From: Marisa cornuarietis
Lineage: Eukaryota; Mollusca; Gastropoda; Architaenioglossa; Ampullariidae
Reading direction: 5' to 3'
Length of the DNA stretch: 64,000 bases
Assembly: GCA_004794655.1 (NCBI GenBank)
Contig: SMMW01000488.1
Location: 248,001-312,000 of the forward strand
The notes under the pieces are model-generated. The model was not told the DNA's origin. It made no database searches and was given only the letters and a program-made list of their open reading frames with translations. The position numbers were made by a program, and so were the translations under genes. Below are positions 12,091 to 26,542 of this stretch, one piece after another. How positions within the stretch are numbered: position 1 is the stretch's first letter; each line of letters opens with the position of its first letter.

Positions 12091-13188
12091 CTTTCGCTTT
12101 ACGCAGCTTTGAAGGTTTGCAACCAACCTGGCGGAAAGAATTGCCAATCACTCAGCGCCTTTCCTTTTGTTACCAAGGAGACGAGTTTCTGATTATCCCA
12201 TTGGATAAGGTCTAGATCAAAGACAACATCTGCTTACTAATAAACTTTTGCAGACAAATGTTCTGAATGGGTAATGTTAGAATCAGTCTTTAAAGAGATT
12301 GAAAATACAACCACTGGGCTATCTGGCAAGGATAACACACTGGGGTTCTAACAGGGGATTAGTACCGAAACATCTGTGGAAATCGGGACGGATCGCCGTG
12401 GGGTACCTCGGTTAAAGTGTATTTTAAGACAATTTCTATCTTTTATTCTAACATAGCAGTGTATTTTTCTGTTACTTTAATAATTAAAGAATCCAGTTTT
12501 AAAGAAAAGTCAAACTGCACAAAACTGACCCTAATCACCTGTCGGGGCCTCTTCTACAAAACTGTTGTGTGCGACTTCAGACTCATTTTGTGGTGGCGGG
12601 TCACAAATGTCCAAGATAACAATGTCGTTCCCCAATAGCAATAATCAAGTTGACTATAATAGTAGTGTCCCAACAACAGTAATCAACTTGATTAGGACAG
12701 TGATGGCCCAACAGCAATAATCAGTTTCACTACAACACTGCACACGAAAGCGATGGAGCCCTCCAAGAATTTCCCATGATGGTCTGTTCTCCGGTGACAG
12801 GATTCCAATCGCCTGATGGATCTCATAGCTAATCACTGTCAGGAATAGAACTTAAAAGTTTTTGACAACATGAGCAGTAAAGTTTATTGGCAAGAGCCTG
12901 ACTAGTCCCGATATTCCTCTCACTCCTATTCACAGACGAGTGATTGAATGAAGAGTCCAAAAAGTCTTTCACCGGGTTTATTGTTCGAGATATCAGTTTG
13001 GAAGGAGTTTCTATATTCAACTGTCAATACTTTTAAACATTGTGGTTACGAGTCAGCGTGTTTCATTAGAGATATTGTAAAATCAATACTAAATGTTTGA
13101 ATGGTATCTAATTTTTGTACATGAAACCTTAGTTATTTTGACACCCACGCAGTCCCCACAGCTAAACCAGACAGGACAAAGCAGCTCT

Positions 13189-13193
13189 CTCTG

Positions 13194-13281
<88 letters not shown>
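13189..13281. repeat. compound (CT)n(CA)n microsatellite
   Basis: CT repeats to about 13209, then some 36 CA copies. Confidence 0.97.
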
Positions 13282-13284
<3 letters not shown>

Positions 13285-13465
13285 CTTAGCAAAGTAGATA
13301 AGAAGGCCTGAAGGTCGACGGAAACTGCCAGATGGAAGAGGGCAAAACACTCAAACATCCAGTGGCAGGCACGACCCAAAACACTGGTTAAAACAAAAAT
13401 AATTGACAGAAGAAGACAGCAGGAAAAACAAAAAAAAGAAATCAATCTCTTTACGTTCCGTTATC

Positions 13466-13466
<1 letters not shown>

Positions 13467-13542
<76 letters not shown>
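13467..13542. repeat. (ATC)n microsatellite
   Basis: About 25 perfect trinucleotide copies. Confidence 0.97.
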
Positions 13543-14910
13543 ATACCACTAAAACAAGAATGTTTAAGAAGTGTCCAAGATGTCGAACACTTCGAAAGGA
13601 TTTCACGGTCAAGGTGATGAGCGACTGGAATCACTAAAAATATTCACCTATCAGGAAATGACAAAGTTTGATAAAATATCCCCCAGAGATAAAAAAAACA
13701 GCTGTAAAAATAGTAACGGGAGTTGACAGAACAAGAATAAAGCCCAGTGTCATTCTCAAAGCCTAGAACTAACCACAAACTTGTCGATTACCATTACATT
13801 GGGTTCAGGAGGGATCCTTCAGGAACAGATGAGCAGTCGAACGGAATCCCTAGAGAAAATATTATTGCATTTCTTGTGAATCAGGGCAAAGGGGATTGCT
13901 TTAAAAGGTTTAAAAACATTTCCAGCAAGTGCTAGAAGTTGTTCGGAGCGAAATGGTGAGACAGACACCAGAGATGAAGTAGTCGCACCGCTCTGCTTAA
14001 ATTTCTCCCGAAATGTATTAGTTACCTGTGCTGTCAGGTGTTTATGTCATGGCTCGTCTCAATGTACACCAGATATGTGGCACAAAAATTAAAGAAATAT
14101 TGCAGATGTTATCCTGTTCATTTGTTTGTTTGCTGCAGCAAACACCTCATTACCTACATTAAAGAGTGTCCAACATTTCGAACATTTCTAGAGAATTTTA
14201 AAGTCATATACCGTAGATGCTTTAAAAATCGCAAAATGAGGAAATGTTGCAGGTTTCATCAAATGCACCCTAAAACAAAATTAAATCTATAACCGGCAAA
14301 ATATCAAAACCTTTTGCGGAAGTCGCAGTGGAATGTTAAATCAAGGAAGTGATAATAATAATAATGCTTCCTGCTAAATTGGAAAAAGCACAGCTCCCCA
14401 GAATGTATCACATTCATTTGGTTAAAACAGAGTGGTAAACAAAGGAGCCGAAGATAGCTGACAGCAACATAATCTTTTAAAACAAAGAAGGTAGCCCAGT
14501 CGTGTCAACAATGTATATATTGCTTATTCAATTTAGTCTTTACTGCCAAGTGCCAACCTGTTCCATTCCCTGGGGTCAATAGGAAACCTTATTAGCTATT
14601 AAACATGTCTTCACCCTACAGAAGAATATTACACTTCATGATATGACCAAAAAGGTACATCCGTTGAAATAATAACACTTGAAAGCATTTCTAGCGAGCA
14701 CGGGAAGTTGTTCTCCAGAGATCAGATTTAAAGTTTTCCTCTTCATTAGTTGTTAAACCATCACGATGTGATTCCACCCACATTTCTAAGAGAAAAGTCA
14801 AAATCAAGGATAGAATGATGGCAAGATGCTAAACATCATCTCGATGGATCAACAGCAACTTATGATCTTGATGTCCTCTGACCATTGACCTACTACTATC
14901 TAAAGCTTAG

Positions 14911-15184
14911 GGAAGCGGATGGCCGAGTGGTTAGAGCGCTGGCTTCCGAACCGAGAGCGCGCTGGATCAATTCCCGATAAGCGCAGCAAACTTCCCCCAG
15001 TCGACCCAGCTGACGGGAATGGGTACCTGACTCCATAGAGGGTTGGGGAAGGTAAGGCAGCGAGGGAGAGGAGATTGGCACCACCCTCATGTAAAAGGTG
15101 GCCCCGAGAAAAGTGGGGTCTCTAACACCTCACTCCCCTACCACCTGAACAGGTTATGGCATGACCTTTACCTTACCTTTACCT
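14911..15184 (+). mobile_element. complete tRNA-derived SINE with 10-bp target-site duplication
   Basis: The element is bounded on both sides by the identical decamer TAAAGCTTAG (14901-14910 and 15185-15194). Its head carries an RNA polymerase III A box (TGGCCGAGTGG, 14920-14930) and a B-box-like GGATCAATTCC (14964-14974), as in a Ser/Leu-type tRNA gene. A tRNA-unrelated body follows (GGGTACCTGACTCCATAGAG, then GGTTGGGGAAGGTAAGGCAG). The tail is a short TTTACC/TTACC repeat. The perfect duplication indicates a recent LINE-mediated insertion. Two related copies lie at 28012-28135 and 30251-30462. Confidence 0.88.
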
Positions 15185-15199
15185 TAAAGCTTAGAACTA

Positions 15200-17536
15200 G
15201 CAACTACAGGTGAAGAAGTGATGCATCTTTCTGTTGAGAAACGAAACATTTCAGTAACAGTCCAATCAGGGTCGGACCAAAGAATCTCAAATATACACGT
15301 GACTCGGTAATCAAGTACCAAAAGTATAAAAATGTACAAAAATGTTGTAGTTTAAGAGCAACAATCTCAGATACAAGATTTTTCAGTTTCAAACCATAAA
15401 TCGATCACCAATCTAAGTGACTGAGCAAACAATTTTCAAAATCATAAATAAGTGACTGTACAGTCAGTTTCAAACCAAGACTTCCAACTGTTGAAGTGAC
15501 ATGACAGACAAAAGATCTCCAATACAATCGAAAAGTCAGTTTAAGTCCACGAAATCTTAGCTATGAAAGCTATGTCTTAGTCAGACTACATATATGGAGA
15601 CTAAACTCGCCATTGTATACAGAAGTTTAAACATGTGTTGAATGCAAGTAGAGAAGGAGATAACCAAGAGGGTCAGGTGACTCTTTGACCTGTAGCCTGT
15701 CTGTTAAAGGGACTCTGTACTGGACACACCAAGCCCCTGACTGTCTCTCACCCGTTGCTCGTCGATCGTTGAGACTAAACCAAGTATTACAGGATTTTAT
15801 TACGCGCGTCTTGATTCAATCATCCTCATTATCCTGACCACAAAAGAGATTCGTGGAGCTGTTCTAGTCAGAGCAGTGATAAAATCCAGAACTCTCCATC
15901 GCTTCTTCCCCTTCGTCAATAACGATTGTGATGCTCGCATGTAATCCCCCCTCCTTTATTTCCACAATCCCATTGTTTCTGGAGAGAGGTCGCTGCACAT
16001 TAACCAGTGGGTCCTCATGATGCTGCTTCCCGATGTATCCTCATTCCATTCTCAACAAATAATAAATAAAATGCAATCTTTAATGCCAAAAAAAAAAACC
16101 ATTGAAGTGCGTAGGGTTCTTAACCTCCCGTAGAGTGCTGCCGATATTCATGACAAAAGCGAGGCCATTACTGGTACAGCCCAACATCTACTGGGCCGGA
16201 GGCTGATGCCGTAGCCTTGTTGTCAGCATGAAGAAGGTAGTGTTCGCCCAGACGTGCTGACTGACGGACAGATTGACACCACAGATCGTTAAGGCGGAGG
16301 GTGAGTGGAGCTCAGCACTGTTAGCCTTCTACTTGCACCGGGTTCATCATCGACCCTCGCTCAGCATGTGGCTGCACTGCATCCTCTCTGTCAACTCCCT
16401 TCCTGGCCAGGTTCCTGCTGCAGTCGGATGCAGATGTGTAAACCCAGACCGTAGGATGTTGAGATATACTTAAAAAAGTTTGTTAAATAAAACTCCCTCA
16501 GACACACCAAAAATAAAATTAAAAAATATCTTTTTACTTTCTATTTTGAACTTTCTTTCCATTTCTCTCTCATTCTCCTTGCCTTTCATTTATCTTTACC
16601 CTATAAAACTACTTCCTGAATATTTTCCTACGAAGGAGGAAAGAGAGAAAGAAAACGGAAAATTTAATTTTTAAAGAAGAAACAAAAGAAAAAAATTAGA
16701 AAGAAAACAGAAAAAATGTGTGGGTTATAAAACAAGAAAAAAATGATGTCAGTTCAAAACATCCCACATATTTCTCAGGAATTCTGTTTTTCTGCTGCAG
16801 AAATATGCTGATTTTTCTGAACATGTTAAGCAAAGAGCAAACATATCAGAATTTTGCAATTGATTATTTAATTGCATTTAAAGGGGTTTTTGGTCTCTTG
16901 CACTCCCGAGCAATTTCCAGAACAAATTTATTCAACTTATCTGTGAGTTAAACATAATAGTCGTGTAGCCTGGGAAATCACAAGGCATAAAAAGCCAGCG
17001 GTGGGTGCATGCAAGGCCGCCTGCTTGTCCTGCCATTATTTCCACGGCCTTTTGACAGTTTTCACAACAAGCTTCTGCAGCTGCGTGAGGTGGTGGTGAA
17101 ACCTGAGTCCTGTCTTGTCCCGAGTGCAAAGTTCACAAAGTAATAGTTGCCGCGCAATTTTAATTTACCCTGAGTGATCCGTGATTGTACCCGCTAAAGG
17201 CTGGCAGGAAAAGGTCAAGTGTGAACTCAACCCTCTGTGGAGTCCACATTCGAATTGCATTAAAACCTGTCATCACAGCAAACATTCGGTAAAAATCCTG
17301 TCTCTAGAGCAAACATTGGCTAAAATGAAAGAAACTTGGAGTCCTTGTTGTCCCAATGACACGGATCCCGCGTTAGATGCGGGGCGAAAAAAACCTACAG
17401 CCACGCGGGATGAATATCGTAAATAAAACGAACAAAGGCAATCGAAGCTGAACCACTCGCCCTCTTCTGGCTGTAGTTTTTGACAGCTGCAGAATCTTTT
17501 ATTTTTATTTTCTAACTGCCACAATGAAGTGGTCTC

Positions 17537-17613
<77 letters not shown>

Positions 17614-19335
17614 TTGTCACATAGTGCACTTTAAGCCACACTGTGAGGAGCAGATTTGTTCCCAAAAGACTTGATGAATTTAAAACTCGGAGCTTTGTAG
17701 TTGGTAGCAGGACCCATAATCTGAGAAGAAATCTCTTTCTAAGGTATGGAGCTTTTTGCAGGCCTGTATATCCAAAATAAGGGATCGTGAGGTCACCCCT
17801 GGCCACGAATGGACCTAATAAAGTATCTTCCCAGCTCTCGGACCTCCGCTGTATAAGCCTATCAAGGTACATACCTGAGGTGAGTGGTTTTGCTCTCTGA
17901 GCTTGATGGTGTTTGAAGAACTATTGTTTGAGAAAGGAGGGGAGTTGTGGTCTTAGATTTGTGGAAAATAATATTGTTTAGAGATCAGCCAGGTCACTAA
18001 CAGAGTTATGCCCTGTTGTAGACCTTTAACTCAAGTGTTAGAGTGAATGGACAAACTTGTCTTCATCCACATGAAGCACAGCAATGTTGACCTCCTGGCG
18101 AGATAACCTCACAGCTGTTGTCATGAGCCTCTCCAACACTTTAGTCAGGGAAAGCTCAGACTATACCACATTCCAATAAGCATGATTCTTTTTTTTTTTG
18201 ATATTTCTATCTCCCTGATAGTATGTTAACCACGATGTGTTAGGTCACTTTAATTTTTGAAAACAGATTTAAATCAGGGAATTAATGGCCTCTTCTCTTT
18301 TTTCGCACCTGTAACTGACCTACCTGTGTGCCTACAGTAGGACATGGACTGCATGCTTGAAACATGAGATCAGTAAATGCTTCTACTTGTATCTGCTCTA
18401 GCAAACAAGCAAGCAGGGCAAACATAATAAAGTAAGTGAAGTTTATTTTCCATCGCACCCTGGAAATTTCCTCTTGTACTCGTCTATTAACACTGGGGCA
18501 AAGTAATTTCCTGTCTGTCCCTGAAGAGGGCGCTATATGTGCACACCGGGAATGATGCTAGAGGAGATTTAGCTGAAGGGAAAGTGCCATTGCATTCCTG
18601 GTGATGAGGGACAGAGAATACAGAAAGTGTAAACAGCTGAGAGAGAGAACAGCAAATGCTGGGGGTACTTGAGGGCTTTACTCTCACCTCCAGATGTACT
18701 TAACAACCCCAAAGATGTGATTTAATGCGTTCAATGTTTGCGAAAAATATTTAAAAAACAATTACAACTATCAAAGTACTTCAAGTATCTATATCTTGCT
18801 GAAAATACGAGAAGTGTCCTTTCCTAGCACGAGGGGGGACCTGAATCAACAGTGCATGAAGAACAGACTACATCAACAGTACATGAAGCCATCATCAGTT
18901 ACTATACAACAATGCTGGTAAAAATATCTTCACAACTGATTAGTCACATTTGATGATATCTGAAATAGATATACTTAGCCGTCAAAGTAAGAAAAATACT
19001 CTTGTAAGCACTGTCTCTGAAAACTATATTTACTGATACAGCGCTGCTCTGTTCAGTTTGGCCATTTCCGCTGACTATCCAACCCGCTATCCTCGTGTGC
19101 ACAGCAATGTTCCTCCCCCCCCCCCTGCTAGACTATGGACAGCCCATGGACTGAGCGAGACAAGAACTGAAAGCTTCCCTAAGGAGGTAGGACTGCGTGT
19201 TCATTTCTGTTTGTCCGCATCTTGACCACACACCAAGGAAGACGAACAGAATCTCCCGAGACCGGAAGCTGTGAAGTTGTCCTAATGTCAGGGTCGTGTG
19301 CGCACGCTACTCGAGACGCACAGTAATAACTAGAA
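15200..19335. other. non-coding stretch
   Basis: Nothing firmly coding. A GC-richer patch at 16130-16470 has no recognisable protein. A cysteine-rich minus-strand frame at 16932-17100 (EACCENCQKAVEIMAG) follows a possible acceptor but has no partner exon. The segment 17640-17879 ends in a plus-strand donor (CTGAG then GTGAGT) but has stops in its protein-like frame. Confidence 0.3.
17538..17613. repeat. (TTGA)n microsatellite
   Basis: About 19 tetranucleotide copies. The long minus-strand open frame through it (repeated SINQ) is caused by the repeat. Confidence 0.97.
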
Positions 19336-19339
19336 GCTG

Positions 19340-19640
19340 CCAAGACCAGCGATGATAATGGGGTGCCTGACAGGGAAGCGGTTAAAACACGTGCTGATCA
19401 CCACTGCATTGAGAGGCCCAGGGTTCAGATCTCGTATCCAGACACTGTCTGTATGTGATGCCTGCTGGCTGTCGGCGGTTTCTTCCGGGTATTCCGAGCT
19501 CCTACCGCACCCCCTCTTCCAGCATAGTGCAAAATCATCTCGAGGTGGAAGCACTTTCCAAACCAACCAATCAGCTGACCAAGCGATAAAATGACCCCGT
19601 ACTTGCCTACACACTAACCTCATCAGTACAATAGTCATTA
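19340..19640 (+). mobile_element. probable old SINE-like element
   Basis: A GC-richer 300-bp block has a B-box-like GGGTTCAGATCTC near 19430 and a body with GGTTTCTTCCGGGTATTCCG, which resembles the conserved central part of several invertebrate SINEs. No A box or target duplication was recognised. Confidence 0.4.
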
Positions 19641-20425
19641 TTGGTTGTCACCAACTACATGTCACCAGCAGTCCATGCCAGCGATGCAATGCTTAAACAA
19701 TTATCTTGGTAAGGCATTACTACTCTTCTCTGAACCAGTAATCCGTTTCTATTTGGGAAGCACTAGAAACACTACTAGAAAAACACTGACATTTTAAACC
19801 TCTCCCCACATCAATACCGTGCCCAGACCTCCCACTGCCTGTTATCGTGGCGATGTGAATGAAGGCCTATGTCAGTGTCATGTGACCACGGACGTGTATA
19901 GGGTGGACTGCTGTCTGTCTGCCGAGACCAACGCTTAACCTAGTGCGAAGTCCTCTGCTATTAGTCTCGGCGAGCCTAAACAATGAATGTGATTAAACCG
20001 GAAGCTTTGTATACACCTGCCTCGTTGTCTGACTTAACTGAAAAAAATCGTCTGCAAGCAGTCAGTCCAGTAATACAAGTTAGTGCTGTGATGAACCTTG
20101 ACCCCTGTCTGTTTGCATCGATTTTTGTCGACGGTATCGGTGATAAAGGAATAAGCCATGAGGAGACTATCTAACAATTAGTGTCTTTTACAAAACTATT
20201 ATCATCTTGGGGACAAAATATTGTTATTGTTTAACATGCATGGGACATCCTCACGTGCTATAGAGTCGACATTTATTAGTGAGGTTCACTCGTTCAGCAA
20301 AAGGATCAGAAAGCATTTAGCATTTCCAGTCTCCGGAAAATAATTCTTTCCTTTATTTATCTGTTTGAGCTTATGAAGCTTGCTCCGGGGCTTTTGGGTG
20401 CTAAACAGTTATTATAAGTAGTTAG

Positions 20426-20510
20426 ATGTGTGTGTGTGTATAGTGTGTGTGTGTGTGTGTGTGTGTAGTGTGTGTGTGTGTGTGTGTAGTGTGTGTGTGT
20501 GTGTGTGTGT
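20426..20510. repeat. (GT)n microsatellite, interrupted by TA
   Basis: Four GT blocks separated by TATAGT or TAGT. Confidence 0.95.
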
Positions 20511-21227
20511 CCATGAGCGCTCCTTCCATGAGGAAATTTAGAAATTAAAACTGACAGCCGTATTTCCACTTGTCATCTTTGAATTTTCTTAAATAAACTT
20601 GAAGGAAAATCTCGGTCCATCAGGTAGTGATGTTTCATATACACATGCATTGCTGCAGTCACTAAAAACAATTCTCTCAAAAAACTCAAGACAGATGAGA
20701 CTTTTAGAGCTGTACAAGTGTGCAAGTTAGTGTTAAAATCTGCTTCAATCCAATGAAAGACAAGCATGAGAATTCTGTAAAACAAATTTGTTGACCGTGT
20801 TACTGGTTGGCAAAAAAAAAGACAAAAAAGGGGGGGGGGAGTTTGTAAACGAGAGAGATTTCAGACGATGTCGCTGTGAAAGCTGCTAATGATGTCCTCA
20901 GATCATGCTCAGACAAACCGGCGATAGATTTTCACATCACATCAAACAGATCGTCACCGTGGGGGGGGGGGGAGCAGTACCGGGCTTCTCGCTCAGCAAG
21001 CCGGTCAGACATGCAGCCAGCCATCAGCGGGGGGACTCCCCGCTATCGTTGTATGCTGCATGCAGTGGACTTCAAGGGAAATAAGATGGTTTGCCTCGCA
21101 CACAGCTTCACTTGTCCTGCAGCCCCTGCTTCCTCCCCATTTGCTTCAACTGCAGGGGCGCTTTCAAGCGCGTGGTGTACGTTTCCGTGCCTCGGGACGT
21201 GCATGTGCGCTTGTGTGGGTACGTGTG

Positions 21228-21228
21228 C

Positions 21229-21295
<67 letters not shown>
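21228..21295. repeat. (GT)n microsatellite
   Basis: About 32 GT copies with GT-rich flanks. Open frames of alternating Cys-Val and Thr-His across it are artefacts. Confidence 0.97.
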
Positions 21296-21296
<1 letters not shown>

Positions 21297-24200
21297 CTTA
21301 GTGCCTGTGCATGTGTGTTTGTGCGTGTCTGTGTGTATATTTGTAGATGTCGAGTGCGTGTATAATCCCCCGGCGTGTGTGTGCGTGGGGGGATTATAGA
21401 AAGAGAGAGGCAGCAGAAGAGGATCTGAAGATCCTGCTGTTTATTATAGGACATTTCTTTTAAACACAGTTAGCAGCCAGCAACAGAAATTACTCTTAGA
21501 GTGTTGGGACCAACTGCATGAAACATTTCTGCTTTAAACAGTTTAGCCCTTAAATACTGACTTAAACGATTTCTGGAATGCTTCTTAACATCATAGACAA
21601 CAATATAGAACCTTTCCAACTTAAATCGTTTTAAAGAAGTTGAACTGGCCTTCCCTAAACTCGACCATCACCTGGACAGTAGAAAGTCTTTTTGTGATAA
21701 TGCGTGGCAATGTGTAGGAGGACAATATGTGTTCAACTATTATTCTTTCAAAAAAAAAACCTTTATACAAGCCTGGCAATCAAAGAACATTCAAAGCATC
21801 TCTACCTACAGTTTTTTTTAAATCGTGGATTTGAGTTTTGTTTTCATTCGTAGTCACTGCGATATTTTTCAAATCTTTAGTTAACAGTTAATTTGAATTC
21901 TTTCACACCCTGTGCTGAAAACATTTACTCCACAATGAACTCCATCTCCTTTCTCTTCCTCTCTTTCCTCTCTTTTTGTTACTCAAGCTCGAGCATGAGC
22001 AGTAATGCAGTTCGCATGAATACTATTCTCATTTTCCATCTTCAATCAAACACAATTCAGCGATCCAACTTAAATACCTTGCGACCGGGTGCTCAAACCT
22101 CGCTGATGCACAACCGTGAAAAATCCGCCGCATACATCCACCCGGATCAAAACTATCAGATCAGAAATTGAACAAAAATTACATGTTTAATTAACAGCTC
22201 ACGTGCTTTTATTTCCTTCGCTACGGCTGAGGGAGCATTTGGAGATGTACCCACCATGTTTAACAGTTTCCTCAACGGTCAGCACGTGCTGTGGGTTAAG
22301 GTGGGAGGCTGTGTTCGTGCCGACTGCTCAATGGCGGGAGGAGATTTCCTCCCTGCAGCACTCGTCCGTTAAGACAACACCCCGACCCTCGCTTGCACCC
22401 AGCGCCCTGATGGTCGCCTGCCAGTCTGAGGAAATGGATTGTGGGAAGGAAGATTGTGTAAACGTGATTACTTAGGGTGAGAATATCGGTAACAGTGAAA
22501 AGTCTGTGGTCCTCACAAAATCGTGCGAACTATAAACGGTGGATTTCCAAGTTGTGGGGTAGGGGATGCATTAGGTATATACAGCTCGTGATGCTTACAA
22601 GCACACTCATTTTCCACTAAACGAATTCGTCTTTCATCTCATTTTAAGAAACATGCGAACAGAATCATGGTGTTGCAATACTTAGATACAGAGATAGAAA
22701 GGTTTTTACATATCCAAAATAACCGATGGCATGAACAAAACACGTTTTTTCTAAGTGTCATCGCATTTCTCTCTCAGTCTCTCATTCCCTCTCTTGTCAT
22801 TCACTGTAACTTTTAACATCGAGGCGTACAACGAATCACAAACATGGTTTACTTTTTATTTTCCTTCTAAAGTTGAATCTAAAACCTAGAGCCACTTTCT
22901 AAGCAGAATGTATGAAGCATTAAAATCCGACCTACAATAAAACTTTGTCTGCAGTTTTTTTGTGTGATGTATTGGGATTCGATGTTGAATGAAATTGAAA
23001 CCTAAGTCTTGGAGAATAAATCTTTTTAGAAAGGAGATGTGGGAGAAACGATAAAAATGTTATTAAAACATTTACTGCTATCCTAACAATAACCTTATCA
23101 AGACACAAATTAACCCTCACGCAAGTATCTAAATAATTTTTATCTTATAAAACTTTTGATTATGCTGGTAAAAAATACTATTTTATCTAGTTTAAAATGT
23201 ATTTCATTTGGAGTAACAAAAGTACTTTACAACTAGTAAATAATGTGCGCTGTTATACACCTCGCTTATACACCGATACGTGTTTCATATATTTTTGGAA
23301 TCTTGTCGCCGACTCTTGCACCTACCAGGTCTTTACTTCCATTGCTGGTGTTTATGTACATATTTTAACAACATTAAGTACAAGAGATTATATATTAGTG
23401 GAGAGTAAATAGAAACCACACAAGATCGCAAGGATTTCTGTAAGAGCAGGCATGTGCGAGCTTTATTTGGTAAAGATTCCTTCACATCAAACATTTTTCA
23501 AAAACATTAAAGAAAAAAAATGTAACCGTTAGGTGGCATCTGTTTGCTGTCCGCAGGCTTGTTTTCATAACATGCATTTGTGCAGCGCAAACACCCTTCA
23601 AAATTTTTTTAGAAAAAAAAGCTTTTTTTAGTTCAATTTGCACGAGGGATTTAAAAAATCACATCGATTCTCTTTGCGAGAATCTTGGAGCTGTACGACT
23701 AAGCATCCTTGACTTGAGAGCTTGGGTTCTGATTCTTCCCTACATGGTCTGGCTTGTACTTTTTTTTTTTACTTTTTATTGAAATGATTTTCTCCTTTTA
23801 AACAAGCAGTTTCATGTCTTTTGTAATCCATGCAGAGATATTTTCCATAAATATTCAAAACTAACTGTTTAAAAGATAATGTTTTGCTTGAAACATATAT
23901 TTCTCCTTGATATTATATCAATCGAATAAAGCAACATACACTTAGAAATGCCAGCTCGCCCTCACAGTGACCAGACACAGAGCACCGGTCTCTCTCCACT
24001 CAAAAATGAGCAAATTAATGAAAATTTGCGGTGTTGGTGATAGAATTAAAATAGAGGAGGATGGGATGTCATTCAGCTTCATCTTGGTCACTGGAGATCA
24101 ATTGCTAGGCATCAGATGGACAAGTCATCGAACTGGTGGCCGTCCTATTTAATGAAGGTCTCGAGAGGCCACCCAGCGAGGACACAGAAAAGCTTACGAC

Positions 24201-26542
24201 TGACGATTACTAATGGAGCGGAAAGCCTTGACCCTTGACACTTACTCCTTTTGAATGTATTCGCACAAATATTGTAAACAGCACTGTAAAACTGTACCTT
24301 ATAAGTGTTCTCAAATCTTTTCTTTGTATTTTTGTAATTTTTCACAGTAGAAAAAGGATGGAATGTAAATTGTTATTCTCAATGGTTGAAAAAGAGAAAA
24401 TCCCATAGAAAATTTTGTATCGCAGGATTGATAATTTAAGAAAAAAAATTCATTGGAAAAAACAGCTTTGAGGATAATGCTTATAGTGTTTACAATACTG
24501 ACAAACCCAAGCCTATGTTTTAGAAGATTTACTAAGAGAAAATGTAAAGCATTCTGTTACAAGTGTGGAAGAGAACAAAGACCAAAACTTCTACGATAAG
24601 CTGTGTGTGTGGACACAAGGATCATATGGACGAGGAAGGCAAGGAGTTTTACAGTCGCTTACTTTGAGAAGGAAGGTGTTGATATGAAGCATTACTTGGA
24701 AACATTATTACTGAGATTCCCGCTATCGTGTAGCATGCACAGGGACAGTCTGCTCCAGGGACACCCCATCATCCTGTTATATGTGATTTCTGTAGGTTTA
24801 TCAAAGTATGGACACCAGATGAAATATAGCTCTGGCTACCAGCTTGTTGAATACCAGAGCCCGCACATCCTCAACATACTGGGAATATGAGAAGATAGCG
24901 AGCAGTAACTGGACACCATGCAACGATGATGAACAAAACTAGTCTGTTTTAAAGGTTTAATCATTAAAGTTTATTTTTATGGACTTTTGGGGAACTCCTC
25001 AATTGCTTCTTCTTGTAGTCAAAGAAATTCTCACAGTTTTCTTTCAGTAATGTTTCTAAAGGGCTTTTTCCTTCGACCTAACACTTATAGATGTTACTTA
25101 AAGCTACAAAACATTTTTGCAATCGGCTTTAATTTCAATTAATTTTAATAGCTAAATTTCGTTATTTCATCTATTTGGAAATTACTGTTTTAAAATGTCT
25201 AGTGAGACCGTCTCCTAAAGTAGTTTCATTATGGATCGGAGTATTGGATTAAGGAATTAGACAAAATAAGTTAAGGATACATAATTTAATTGCTTAGTTT
25301 AAGGCTGGTATTTCGTAGTAAAGCAGTGAAATACTAAAATATATATTTTTTTATACAAAAAGGGCGGTTTCAGCTTTTCTACATATACTGGTGATTATTC
25401 GACATCACAGCCTTGTTATTAGCGCAAATTTCTTGAGAAAATATTATGGGGGCGTCCCTACGCTCCATCAGGAAGATGAACATCGAGCTAAAACCCAGCT
25501 TTTATCGTTCACACAACATGGCCGATAAAGCCAAGATTGACTATTGGAGAAATCCCGGGCCCCTCCTAATTCATTTTCTCATAAGTCCTGCGCTTAGCAG
25601 AGAATAAAAAAATGGTCCCATCTTGGACTGTAGAAGGACGCTGTAGCCCCCGCTGTAAACTTGTTAGTATCCTTTCAAGAAAGTTGCATTGATGGTTTAC
25701 CTTTCCGTCGATCTTTCACTTTGCTGGACTAGGAAGGGATTCGGCCCTTTCCTCTCCGCGGCTGATCTTGAAAGTCATAACACGATTGAAACAGTGCAAA
25801 TATTGTTAGCGGAGATGTTCTGGCAGAAACCTGAGGTGGAGAGAGTGGCCAAGATTCCCTTAGCTCACCCATTTCCCGGGTACTAAGCACATGGCTAAAG
25901 CCTCCTTGTAGCCGTTCACCACAGAAAGGTTGAGTGAAGGTGGGAGGGGGGACACGCCATCTGTCTCTTCGTATCTTCGTATCAATCCCTTTCCCCCTCT
26001 GTCCCTCCCCAAGCTTTTCTCCCAAATAGAGAGTGCCAGGCTGGACTGGTTCCACACTAGTCTGCGAAACTAATGATGCTACCTAATACTTAGTGTAAGT
26101 ACCGGGTCAGTCGGGTAGCGGAAAAGGTTGATTAGTGAGTGCAAGTGTGGGTGTGTGGGTGTGTCTGTGAATGCATGCGAACGTGCAAGAGAGAAAGAGA
26201 AAAGAATACAAAGAGTAAGATTGGAGAAGAGTACAAAGGTGTTGGCGTGTATTGCTTTACATTCTGACAACATCCGAGTCGGCAACTGCGGTGAAGGCTC
26301 GTGTGGAAAATTCCTGTGCAGGACTGGAAAAACATGTATTTTTTAATAATTCTCGATTAATCTCATTCTTTCGTTAGTTATCTAATTCTCTCACTTTTAA
26401 AAAATATAGCATTGCCGAAAATCTTTTTTCGGGAATCACAGTTTTGACCATCTAACCGGTCTAGAACTCATTCTTGCATCCCACTCTCTGGAAAGAATTT
26501 CTCATCTGCTCTAGTGTCTTTCCTGTTTTTAGCTGAAACTTG

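Larger units (their letters stand above)
12091..14900. other. non-coding stretch with two microsatellites
   Basis: No gene supported. The minus-strand frames at 12654-13020 and the plus-strand frames at 13747-14292 lack splice sites and recognisable domains. Confidence 0.4.
19650..26540. other. long stretch without supported genes
   Basis: Holds two GT arrays (20426-20510, 21228-21295), G-runs at 20831 and 20961, and GC-richer patches at 20870-21200 and 22200-22450 with no recognisable protein. Open frames at 19983-20174 and 24603-24890 look unremarkable and lack splice or domain support. Confidence 0.4.

Noticed and set aside
14911..14990. A functional tRNA gene
   Set aside because: A and B boxes are present, but the acceptor stem does not pair convincingly and the unit continues into a SINE body with a tail and target duplication.
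17273..17872. 199-codon minus-strand ORF with repeated SINQ
   Set aside because: It is produced by the TTGA microsatellite; flanks lack domain or splice support.
21060..21454. ORFs of Cys-Val or Thr-His repeats (also near 13.2, 36.7, 49.3 and 55.4 kb)
   Set aside because: Translations of CA/GT microsatellites.
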